DNA from: Planctomycetota bacterium
GTDB taxonomy: Bacteria > Planctomycetota > UBA1135 > GCA-002686595
Direction of reading: 5' to 3'
Assembly (NCBI GenBank): GCA_009691855.1
Contig: SIAI01000013.1
Coordinates: 1-64,000 of the forward strand
DNA length: 64,000 bases
A program made the position numbers and the translations under genes. Below, in pieces: positions 1-7,321 of the stretch; the stretch's first letter is position 1; the number at the start of each line of letters is the position of its first letter. The notes beneath the pieces were generated by a model. The model was not told the origin of the DNA, searched no databases, and worked only from the letters and a program-made list of their open reading frames with translations.

Positions 1-174
1 GTGCTCGCCCCGCGGAGCTGCGGCCATCCCGTGGAGGACGTGCACGCCAGCGAGGTGCCGGTCGTGCTGTGCGTGCCGCGGAACGGCGCGATCGACCTCT
101 CCGCGCCGGGGCTGATGCCGCGTGAGCTGCGGCTGCTCGAGTGGGGCCGGATCCGGCTGCCTGCAACGCGATGA
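1..174 (+). CDS. Partial ORF at the window edge, not recognised
   Basis: Frame 1 is open from the window edge to a TGA at 172-174 and gives 57 residues that look soluble (a stretch VPVVLCVPRNGAIDLS is followed by PRELRLLEWGRIRLP). Frame 1 then stays open from 175 to a TAG at 310-312, and its end reads like a membrane helix (GRLFVLGAAALARGVGAW). The two pieces may be parts of one gene split by the TGA. I recognise no family. The convergent DUF1080 gene ends 9 bases further on. Coding status is uncertain because the 5' part lies outside the window. Confidence 0.25.
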   Translation: MLAPRSCGHPVEDVHASEVPVVLCVPRNGAIDLSAPGLMPRELRLLEWGRIRLPATR

Positions 175-320
175 AGGCGCTCCTGTACGGCTCCGACAAG
201 GCGGTCGAAGTTGGGACCGACGCGCGCGGACGGAATCGGGCGGCTGTTCGTGCTCGGCGCAGCCGCGCTTGCGCGCGGCGTCGGCGCGTGGCTGGCCTGG
301 TTGCTCCAGTAGCAGACGCT

Positions 321-1004
321 CTAGAGCGGCGTCAGCTCCACGCGCCGGAACTCGCACGTCGCGCCCTCGGCCTGCAGCGCGATCTGGCCGTGATCGGCGG
401 TGCCGTTCGTGCCGTGGTTCACGAGCTCGCCGTTGACCCACACGGTGATGTCGTGGCCTGCGCACTCGATCACCATCTGGTTCCACTCGCCCGGCGGCTT
501 CTCGCTGCCGTCGGTCAGGTTCAGGATGCGCCGGCCCTTGTCGCCGTCCACGCTCCACTCCGCGCGCGGGCCGCGGCGGGCCTCCATGTCGGACACGCTG
601 ATGTCCTCGCCGATGCACCAGAAGTCGCCCGCGTTGCCGGCGTGCATCTGGCACTCGATCGACTGCGGAAACATGCCGTAGAGGCGACGCGGCGTGGAGG
701 CGTGCACGAGCACGCCGCAGTTGCCGGGCTCGCCCGACCAGCGGTACTCGACGACGAGGCGATAGTCGTGGAATGAGCGCTCGGTGATCAGATGGCCCTG
801 GGGTTCGCCTTGGCTGACGAGCAGGCCGTCGCGCACCACGAACGTCGCCGGCAGATTCGGGTTCGAATCGGCTTCGGGCACGTCGGTGTGCCAGCCGGCG
901 AGGTCGTGGCCGTCGAAGAGGCGCACGGAGCTCGAACCGCCGCCGGCGCGACACGAGGCCAGGGAGAGCGCGGCGACGAGGAGGAACCGGGCAGGGATCC
1001 GCAT
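321..1004 (-). CDS. DUF1080 (3-keto-disaccharide hydrolase-like) lipoprotein
   Basis: A protein of 227 residues. The N-terminus has the shape of a lipoprotein signal: a basic start MRIPARF, a hydrophobic run, and a lipobox LASC with Cys18. The mature part follows the DUF1080 pattern: SVRLFDGHDLAGWHTD near the start, then NCGVLVHAS, YGMFPQSIECQMH, and an ending with GQIALQAEGATCEFRRVEL. This concanavalin-like fold is very common in Planctomycetota and is linked to hydrolysis of oxidised sugars, though most members are untested. The reading frame is open further upstream, but that part is basic and featureless, so the start was placed at the ATG before the signal peptide. No clear Shine-Dalgarno sequence is visible. 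Expected location is the periplasm or outer membrane. Confidence 0.82.
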   Translation of the reverse strand: MRIPARFLLVAALSLASCRAGGGSSSVRLFDGHDLAGWHTDVPEADSNPNLPATFVVRDGLLVSQGEPQGHLITERSFHDYRLVVEYRWSGEPGNCGVLVHASTPRRLYGMFPQSIECQMHAGNAGDFWCIGEDISVSDMEARRGPRAEWSVDGDKGRRILNLTDGSEKPPGEWNQMVIECAGHDITVWVNGELVNHGTNGTADHGQIALQAEGATCEFRRVELTPL

Positions 1005-1306
1005 GGGGTTTCGCGCACGGAGGGGCTGGGGAATTCGAGCTCGGGACGGCTTCCGTCCGCGCGACGGGCCGGATGTTGACGGGGCCGACGTGCCGTCGCA
1101 AGGCTCCGCGCGGGACCTGCAGGTAGGGTTCGCCTGGAAGGCGCGTTTGCCGCCCTCGTTGGCGAGGGTCTTTCCCTGTTCCCGGCCCCGAGGTTCGTCA
1201 TGTGGACCGCTCTCGTTCCCGCTGGGCCGCTGCACGCCACCGCAGCGCTGGCGCTCGTCGCTGCCGCGCCGCAGCAACCGCGGCTGCTTCGCCGGCCTGA
1301 GCGCCC

Positions 1307-1810
1307 GTGCGTCTCCATCCGCCGCCGCGCGAGAGCCGCAGCGTCAGGGCGACCTTCCAGCTCACACCCGACGGCACGCGCGTCGCCTTCGCCTCCGACC
1401 TGCGCAGCGCCGAGCACTTCGAGCTCTACGTCGCTCCGCTCGACGGCAGCAGCGCGCCCGGCAGCTCAGCCAGAAGACGAACGGAGGTGGCGACGTACGC
1501 GCGATCTTGCTCACGCCCGACGGGGCCAGCGTGCTGTATCTCGCCGAGCAGGCCGTGGACGGACGGTTCGAGCTGTGGCTGGTACCGCTCGACGGCAGCG
1601 CGGCGTCGCGGCGGCTGAACGAGCCGCTGATCCCGCTCGGCGACGTGAGCGAGTACGCGCTCGATCCGACGGATACCTGGGCGCTCTACCTCGCCGACCA
1701 GGACCATGACGAGGAGCGCGGACTCTACGCCGTGCCGCTCGACGGCAGCGCGTCGCCGCGCAACCTCGGGCCGCAGTTCTCGCCCGCGACGGCTCAACGC
1801 CGCAGCACGA
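1307..1810 (+). pseudogene. Frameshifted PD40/TolB-like propeller relic
   Basis: Three PD40 (TolB-like) repeats can be read, but not in one frame. The first (QLTPDGTRVAFASDL, then FELYVAPLDGSSAP) is in frame 2. After about 1460 the homology jumps to frame 1 (LTPDGASVLYLAEQ, FELWLVPLDGSAASRRL, then a third ending LYAVPLDGSASPRNLGPQ). A possible signal-peptide start lies in the third frame at 1200 (MWTALVPAGPLH). Similarity stops near 1790, and the rest of frame 1 to 2010 looks non-coding. This is a broken and probably truncated secreted propeller protein, or a gene with assembly indels. Normal family members carry more repeats. Confidence 0.6.
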
Positions 1811-2006
1811 ATGCGCGCGAAGCCGCAGTAGCGACTTTCACCACAGATGGGATGAGAAGGCCAGCTCCGGCCCGAGTCTACGCTCGTGCAGTCATCAACG
1901 GCGGCAGCAGAACTGTTGACCGCGACCTTGACCGCGGGGGGCCTTCTCATGGAAGCCTACTAGGCGTTCGAGCTCGCGCTGGGGCCGAGCTGGGCCCTGG
2001 CTCGTC

Positions 2007-3782
2007 CTAGTACCGCCAGCTCTCGAGATCTGCGCCAGCCGGCGCGGTCGACTCGATGCGTTTCAAGATCTTGTCGACGTACATCAAGTTGTAGCGCAGC
2101 CGCGAGGTGGCATTGGGTCGCGTCGGGTCGCCGTTCCAGCAGTGCTCGGCGCGCTCGCCGTAGGCCACTTCACCACCGAACGGAGGCTTCGCGCTCTCGA
2201 GGAAGTCGTCCATCAGGTAGACGGCGTCGTTCAGGAAGTAGTTGTCCATGGTCCCGCAGTAGATGTGGATCTTCCCCGCTAGCTTCGGCCCAAGGGTCGC
2301 CCAGTCGCGTTGCAGGATGTAGCGGAGGTCGTAGTGATCTCGCCAGTACGTCGCGACCTTTGGATCGATCACGCCGGTCCGCTTGTCCCAGATGCGCTGC
2401 GGGTATCCGTCGGCGCCGCACGGGCTGAAGACGGCCTCCCAGATGTCCCATTGCTGGCCCGACCGCGACTTCGTGCCGAGCACGAGTTCCAGGTGATTCA
2501 GCTGCTCGACCGTCATCGTCACCTGGTCGAGGCCCTTGCGCATGCCGGGTCGCGGAACACGCGCGAACGGCCCCTCGTCATAGTAGGCGTTGCGCTGGGA
2601 GTAGATGTCGACCACCGTGTAGGCGCGGAAGTCGATGGGGTCGGGACACGCGGCGAAGCAGCCGTTGTACTCGTCGGGATAGAACGTCTGCACCGCGAGC
2701 GCCTCCCAGCCGCCGGTCGAGCCGCCGTACGTGAAGCGAGCCCAGCCGGATCCGATGCCGCGGAAGCGTCGCTCGATCTCGGGGATCAGCTCGTACTGGA
2801 TCGCGTCGCCGTAAGGGCCGAGGTTCTCCGAATTGACGGCGTAGCTGTCGTCGTAGAACGGGTTGGCGTGCTGAATCTCCACGATCAGGAGCCGCGGCAT
2901 CGACGGCCCGGTCCACGCCTTGAAGAAGTCGTAGGCGTACTCCTGCTGGATCCGGTTGTACCCCGCGAGCTGGAAGCGTTCGTTGAAGTCCGGTTCGAGA
3001 TCGGGATCGGGCGGTGTCTCCCGAATGCCGTTGAAGGTCGCGGGAAAATGGCCGTGGAACACGACCAGCGGGTAGCGCGCCTCGGGATGCTGCTCGAATC
3101 CCGCGGGAACAAGGACGCAGGCACCGATCTCCACTGGCCGGCCCCAGAACTTGCTGAGCCGCTCGCTCTTCATCTTGATGTGCTTGACCCAGGGGCTGTC
3201 TTTGGCCGGCTCGATGGGCGGAATCTCTTGATCGAGCACCAGCGCAACGCGCCCTCCGGAGCGTGGGTCGATGTGCACCCTCTGCGGCTGACTGTAGAGG
3301 TTCCCGGGCTTCCTGCTCCACTGCTGGCCTTCACCCTTGTCGGGCGGCAGCTTCAGCGTGAATCCGTCCGCGCGATGAAAGGTCTCGTAGCGGTTGAGCA
3401 CTGCCTGCACGTACCAATCGCCGGCTGGAATGTCGCGCAACGACGGCAACGGGAACCCGAAGACGGCGCCGTCGAATTCCCGCTCGCTGCCGGCCGCCCA
3501 GCCGTCCACGTCCAGGCCGAAGATCTGCGCGCAGCGTGCGTCGTTCACGACTTGATCACGCGGCTCGCTGCCATCCCTGGCCGCAAGGATCAGGAGCAGC
3601 CGGCCATCGAGTGCCGACGCGCTGCGCTGTGCAGGAAAAGTGATCGAAAACGTCGGTCCAGCGCCCGCCTCCTGCCGCATCGCCGCCAGGTTCGGGTGCA
3701 GCAACAGCACGTACGCCAGGAAACAGGGAGCGAGTGGGGACACCTTGGGCCTCGTCACGGGGTAGCGGGTCGTCGAGTGCAC
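2007..3782 (-). CDS. Secreted alpha/beta-hydrolase, putative esterase
   Basis: A 591-residue protein with a likely signal peptide (hydrophobic LAPCFLAYVLLLHP at about residues 17-30). The C-terminal half reads as a putative-esterase (enterochelin esterase/esterase D) type alpha/beta-hydrolase. RYPLVVFHGHFP marks the first strand, and the nucleophile elbow is RFTYGGSTGGWEA, with Ser at about residue 355. A conserved region with MDNYFLNDAVYLMDDFL and a late His (GERAEHCWNGDP) probably completes the triad. The N-terminal 200 residues form an extra, probably beta-rich domain. The substrate is unknown. The gene stands alone, convergent with the PD40 relic. The ATG at 3782 was chosen because it precedes the hydrophobic segment; the Met at residue 35 is an alternative. 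Confidence 0.75.
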   Translation of the reverse strand: MHSTTRYPVTRPKVSPLAPCFLAYVLLLHPNLAAMRQEAGAGPTFSITFPAQRSASALDGRLLLILAARDGSEPRDQVVNDARCAQIFGLDVDGWAAGSEREFDGAVFGFPLPSLRDIPAGDWYVQAVLNRYETFHRADGFTLKLPPDKGEGQQWSRKPGNLYSQPQRVHIDPRSGGRVALVLDQEIPPIEPAKDSPWVKHIKMKSERLSKFWGRPVEIGACVLVPAGFEQHPEARYPLVVFHGHFPATFNGIRETPPDPDLEPDFNERFQLAGYNRIQQEYAYDFFKAWTGPSMPRLLIVEIQHANPFYDDSYAVNSENLGPYGDAIQYELIPEIERRFRGIGSGWARFTYGGSTGGWEALAVQTFYPDEYNGCFAACPDPIDFRAYTVVDIYSQRNAYYDEGPFARVPRPGMRKGLDQVTMTVEQLNHLELVLGTKSRSGQQWDIWEAVFSPCGADGYPQRIWDKRTGVIDPKVATYWRDHYDLRYILQRDWATLGPKLAGKIHIYCGTMDNYFLNDAVYLMDDFLESAKPPFGGEVAYGERAEHCWNGDPTRPNATSRLRYNLMYVDKILKRIESTAPAGADLESWRY

Positions 3783-4207
3783 GTTCGCGTCGTAGGTGCA
3801 ATCGTACGGCTCCCGCCAGCTCTTTTCAGTCCGCGCATTCCTTGATCATCACGGGCGTCAGCACCGGCCGCTGAGTGGCGTGACTGGAGCGTGTCTCTCG
3901 CGCGGGGCGTTCAGGGTCTTCCAACCGCACTCCGAGCTGCGCTTCCGGGACTGGGTCGCGCGCAACCGCGAACTCGTCACCAAGCTCTCCAAGAGCATCG
4001 GCTAGGAGCACATGCCCGACATGGGCTCCACGGACAGATCGAGATCTGCGCGCCAGTTCTTGGCCAAGCTCCACCGACCTGCCCTGATCGTCGGCCGTCC
4101 CGTTCCTGGGCCGGAGCCGGAAGTCTGGGTCGGCGCGGCGAATTGCGTCAACACGGTGGCCTCCGGCGGGCGATAACCGCGAAACCGGCCTGGCGGCTCC
4201 TTATCGC
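3783..4207. other. Intergenic region with a possible coding remnant
   Basis: This is 425 bases between the divergent esterase and kinase genes. The frame ending at 4005 (+) closes with a helical, charged peptide (SELRFRDWVARNRELVTK) that resembles the tail of a real protein, but nothing upstream extends it. A second short frame at 4020-4178 (+) is unrecognised. The promoters of both flanking genes must lie here, but I cannot place them. Confidence 0.4.
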
Positions 4208-6151
4208 GTGGATTCTCTCGCCTCACAACGCGTGCGCGCAATCGAGCCCGACAAGCGGAAGCGGCCGCGCACGACCTTCGCGCTGTTCACAGCGCTCGGT
4301 GCGTCCATCCTGCTCGGCGCGAGCGCCAGCTTCACGGTGCACATCGCTTGGCAGCGCACGGGCACGGGCGATTTGGCGAAGCGCGAGCGAAGGGTGCACG
4401 GGCTGATCGCCGAGATCCGCTACCTCGACGAGGTGCTGACCATGTCGGCGAACATGGCGGCGACGACGGGCGAGGCGCGCTGGCCCCGTCGGTACGACGA
4501 CCACGTGCGCTCCCTCGACGCGGCGATCAAGGAAATGCGCGCGATCTCGCCGCTCTTGTTCGACCGGGAGCTCGGCCGCGATACCGACGATGCAAACCTG
4601 CGTCTCGTCGACATGGAGACCCGCGCCTTCGAGCTCGTGAAGCAGGGACGATCCGCGGAGGCCCGCGCCGTCCTCGACGGCCCACAGTACGCGGCGGACA
4701 AGGCGCTCTACGCCACAGGCAACCAGCGCGCGCAAGGCGCCTTGGTGGAGCTGATCGCCCGCGAGAACGAGATGACCGAGCGCCAGCTCGCGCTGCTCGC
4801 GATCCTCTCGCTCGGCCTGACCGTCGCGGCGTCGGCCGCGTGGATCGTGTTCGTGCGCGGGACGCGCGACGAGAGCGTACGGGCCGAGTTCGCACGGGTC
4901 CGCGAACGCTCGGAAGCCGCCCAAACCGCGAACCACGCGAAGAGCCAGTTCGTCGCGCACATGAGCCACGAGCTGCGCACGCCGTTGACGGCGATCATTG
5001 GCTACGCCGAGCTCCTGAGGGAGCAGTCCACCAGCGCGACATCCGACGCCGACCGCGCGACATCCATCGATACGATCACGCGCAACGGAGAGCACCTGCT
5101 CGCAATCATCAACGACATCCTGGATGTCTCGAAGATCGAAGCCGGGGCGATGACAGTCGAGCGTCTCGCCGTGGATCCGGCCCAGGTCGTCGAGGAAGTC
5201 GTGTCGTCGATGCGCGTACGCGCGAGCGCCAAGCAGATCGAGCTCGAACGAGTCTACGCCACGCCGATCCCGCGCACGATCACCAGCGATCCGCTGCGTC
5301 TGCGACAGATCGTGCTCAACCTGGTGGGCAATGCGATCAAGTTCACCGAGCGCGGCGGGGTCACGTTGCACCTTCACGTCGATTCGACCGACGCGCAGGA
5401 CGCACGGCTTCGTTTCGTCGTCGCGGACACTGGCATCGGCATGAGCGCGGCGCAGCTGGCCCACATCTTCCGACCCTTCGCCCAGGCGGACGAGACCATG
5501 TCGCGTCGCTTCGGGGGCACGGGTCTCGGACTGACGATCTCCAAGCGCTTTGCGGAGTTGCTCGGCGGCGAACTCGCCGTGACGAGCGCGCTGGGCCGCG
5601 GCAGCGTGTTCACCTTGACGCTCGCGCTCGGGCCACTCGCGGGCGTCGAGATCTGGCAACCCGAATCAGCGGCGACGCTGGCGAGACTAGCCGCCGCAAC
5701 GCCGGTCGTGCGCGCTGCGCGACCGCTCGAGGGGCTGCGAATCCTGCTCGCCGAGGACAGCCGCGACAACCAACGGTTGGTGTCCTTGCACCTGCGGCGC
5801 GCCGGCGCCGAGGTCGCGATCGTCGACGATGGTCGCGAGGCAGTGGCCGCCCTCGAACCCGTCGAGCCCACCTCCGCCGCCCCACGCAAGGCGCGCTTCG
5901 ACGTCGTCCTGATGGACATGCAGATGCCCAATCTCGACGGCTACTCCGCCACTCGTATCCTGCGGGAAAGGGGCTGTCGTGTGCCGGTGATCGCGCTCAC
6001 GGCGCACACGATGGCGGGCGACCGCGAGCGCTGTCTCGGCGCTGGCTGTGACGATTTCCTGAGCAAGCCGATCGACAAGCACGCGATCATCGCGACCTGC
6101 GCGCATTGGGGACGCGGCGCACGGTCCGCCGAGGCGTTGCCCGCGGTATAG
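4208..6151 (+). CDS. Hybrid sensor histidine kinase
   Basis: A 647-residue membrane kinase. Helix 1 is at about residues 24-46 (FALFTALGASILLGASASF) and helix 2 at about 195-217. They bracket a helical periplasmic sensor region of about 150 residues. The HisKA phosphoacceptor motif SHELRTP has His near residue 254. The HATPase domain shows NLVGNAIKFT, DTGIGMS and FGGTGLGLTIS. A receiver domain follows at about 510-635, with LLAEDSRDNQ, DVVLMDMQMPNLDG (phosphoacceptor Asp) and a closing FLSKPID. This matches BarA/RcsC-like hybrid kinases that pass phosphate on to a separate Hpt protein. No Hpt or separate regulator gene is next to it, so it is an orphan. The start is a GTG; no strong ribosome binding site was seen. 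The signal is unknown. Confidence 0.88.
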   Translation: MDSLASQRVRAIEPDKRKRPRTTFALFTALGASILLGASASFTVHIAWQRTGTGDLAKRERRVHGLIAEIRYLDEVLTMSANMAATTGEARWPRRYDDHVRSLDAAIKEMRAISPLLFDRELGRDTDDANLRLVDMETRAFELVKQGRSAEARAVLDGPQYAADKALYATGNQRAQGALVELIARENEMTERQLALLAILSLGLTVAASAAWIVFVRGTRDESVRAEFARVRERSEAAQTANHAKSQFVAHMSHELRTPLTAIIGYAELLREQSTSATSDADRATSIDTITRNGEHLLAIINDILDVSKIEAGAMTVERLAVDPAQVVEEVVSSMRVRASAKQIELERVYATPIPRTITSDPLRLRQIVLNLVGNAIKFTERGGVTLHLHVDSTDAQDARLRFVVADTGIGMSAAQLAHIFRPFAQADETMSRRFGGTGLGLTISKRFAELLGGELAVTSALGRGSVFTLTLALGPLAGVEIWQPESAATLARLAAATPVVRAARPLEGLRILLAEDSRDNQRLVSLHLRRAGAEVAIVDDGREAVAALEPVEPTSAAPRKARFDVVLMDMQMPNLDGYSATRILRERGCRVPVIALTAHTMAGDRERCLGAGCDDFLSKPIDKHAIIATCAHWGRGARSAEALPAV

Positions 6152-6203
6152 CCATTCTCGGGAGAGTGCGCTGCGGCTCCGTCTCGAGCCCAGGCACTCG
6201 TTT

Positions 6204-6392
6204 CTAGTGGGCTAGTGTCCCTTCCCCGAAGTAGCGCCAGGGGCAAGGATCGTTCGCGACCAGCAGGGCCGACGGCTCGGCGAGGTAGGTCGTCCCGGTT
6301 GCCGTGTCGTACAGCTTGGCCTGCGTGTACAGGATGGCGGCCTGCGCGCCGAGGGGCAGGCTGAAGGGCATCGAGGCGGACAAGACGCCCAT
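6204..6392 (-). pseudogene. C-terminal relic of a secreted protein
   Basis: The minus strand encodes about 50 residues that look like the tail of a secreted protein (PLGAQAAILYTQAKLYD, LLVANDPCPWRYFGEGTLAH) before a stop. The style (aliphatic, with a Gln-Ala-rich strand) resembles C-terminal modules of planctomycete extracellular proteins. The upstream part is missing: the Kelch relic on the other strand begins at once. This looks like a truncated gene end left by rearrangement. Its last residues coincide with a 28-base repeat shared with position 54012. Confidence 0.4.
6211..6238 (-). repeat. 28-bp dispersed repeat, copy 1
   Basis: These 28 bases match 54012-54039 at 26 of 28 positions, in the same orientation. 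On the minus strand the two copies encode RYFGEGT and RYCGEGT, in the tail of a relic in each case. It is probably a shared protein motif of two decayed paralogous genes rather than a mobile repeat. Confidence 0.6.
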
Positions 6393-7233
6393 GCCCTCCG
6401 CGCGTCAAGGACTCGCCGCCGCCAGCATCAGCACGAGGGTCTATGCCATCGGAGGCAGCGCCGGGATCAATTCGGGTGCCCTCGAGGAGTAGGACGCCAT
6501 CAACGACAGCTGGTCAACCAAGGCGCCCATGGCGACCGGCCGCCAGAGCCTGGTCGCAGTCGCAGTGGGCGGAAAGGTCTACGCGATCGGGGGGATTGAC
6601 CACACCGGCTCCGTCGGCACGGTGGAGGAATACGACCCGCTCGGAAACACTTGGACTCCCCGTGCGCCGATGCCGACCGCGCGGGCGTCTCAGGCTGCGG
6701 CCGCCGTAGGTGTGAAGATCTACGCCATCGGCGGGTTCGGCGCCGGGCCCCAGAGCGTGGTCGAGGAGTACGACCCGGCGAGCAACACATGGGCGGCCAA
6801 GGCGTCCATGCCCTTCGCACGCGCGTACCCGGCCGCGGCCGCGGTGGGCGGGAAGGTCTACGCCTTCGGGGGGTTCGACACCTTCGGGGCCGCGATGAGC
6901 ACGGTCGCCGAGTTCGATCCCGTCGCCAACACTTGGACCCTCAAGGCATCCATGCCGAGCAGACGTTGGGGCGTGACGGCGACCGAACTCGGCGGCTTTG
7001 TCTACGTAGCCGGCGGCCATGCCGACAGCTCGGTCTCGAGCGAGGTGGATCGGTACGACCCGACCACGAACACTTGGGCTGTCCTCGCCGACCTGCACAA
7101 GGCACGCTTCATTGCGGCCGCCGCTTCGGCGAACGCGAACCTCTACGTACTCGGTGGTTCTCCCGGTACCGGCGATCTGAGCACGATCGAGGAGTGCACT
7201 CCGGGAATGCTCTACGCCCACCGCAAGAACTGA
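6376..7233 (+). pseudogene. Kelch-repeat propeller, 5'-truncated with an in-frame TAG
   Basis: Kelch repeats are clear. They begin with TPMPSARQGLAAASISTRVY at about 6385 and recur as GGKVYAIGG, VEEYDPLGNTW, GVKIYAIGGFG, VEEYDPASNTW and GGKVYAFGG. The repeat of about 48 residues occurs five to six times, so a near-complete six-bladed propeller is encoded. In the first repeat a TAG at 6490-6492 stands exactly where the repeat has Tyr (EEYD in later repeats). Coding similarity continues in the same frame on both sides. Upstream of about 6376 no signal peptide or further repeat is found, so the 5' end is missing. If the TAG is real, only an internal ATG at 6529 could start translation, without a secretion signal. 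Confidence 0.75.
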
Positions 7234-7267
7234 GGCTTCCTGAGCCGTAGGTCGCAGGCAGCCAGAC

Positions 7268-7312
7268 CGAGAAGAAGCGCTGGACGCTTGAGTGCGTCCT
7301 AGCGGTTTCTCG
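7268..7312. terminator. Bidirectional hairpin terminator
   Basis: A hairpin lies between the convergent ends of the Kelch relic (7233) and nrdJ (7322). The outer stem CGAGAA/TTCTCG encloses an inner stem of about 10 pairs (CGCTGGACGC against GCGTCC-TAGCG, one bulge) with loop TTGAGT. There is no long T-run, as is usual for GC-rich genomes. Confidence 0.6.
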
Positions 7313-7321
7313 TTCGCGAGC

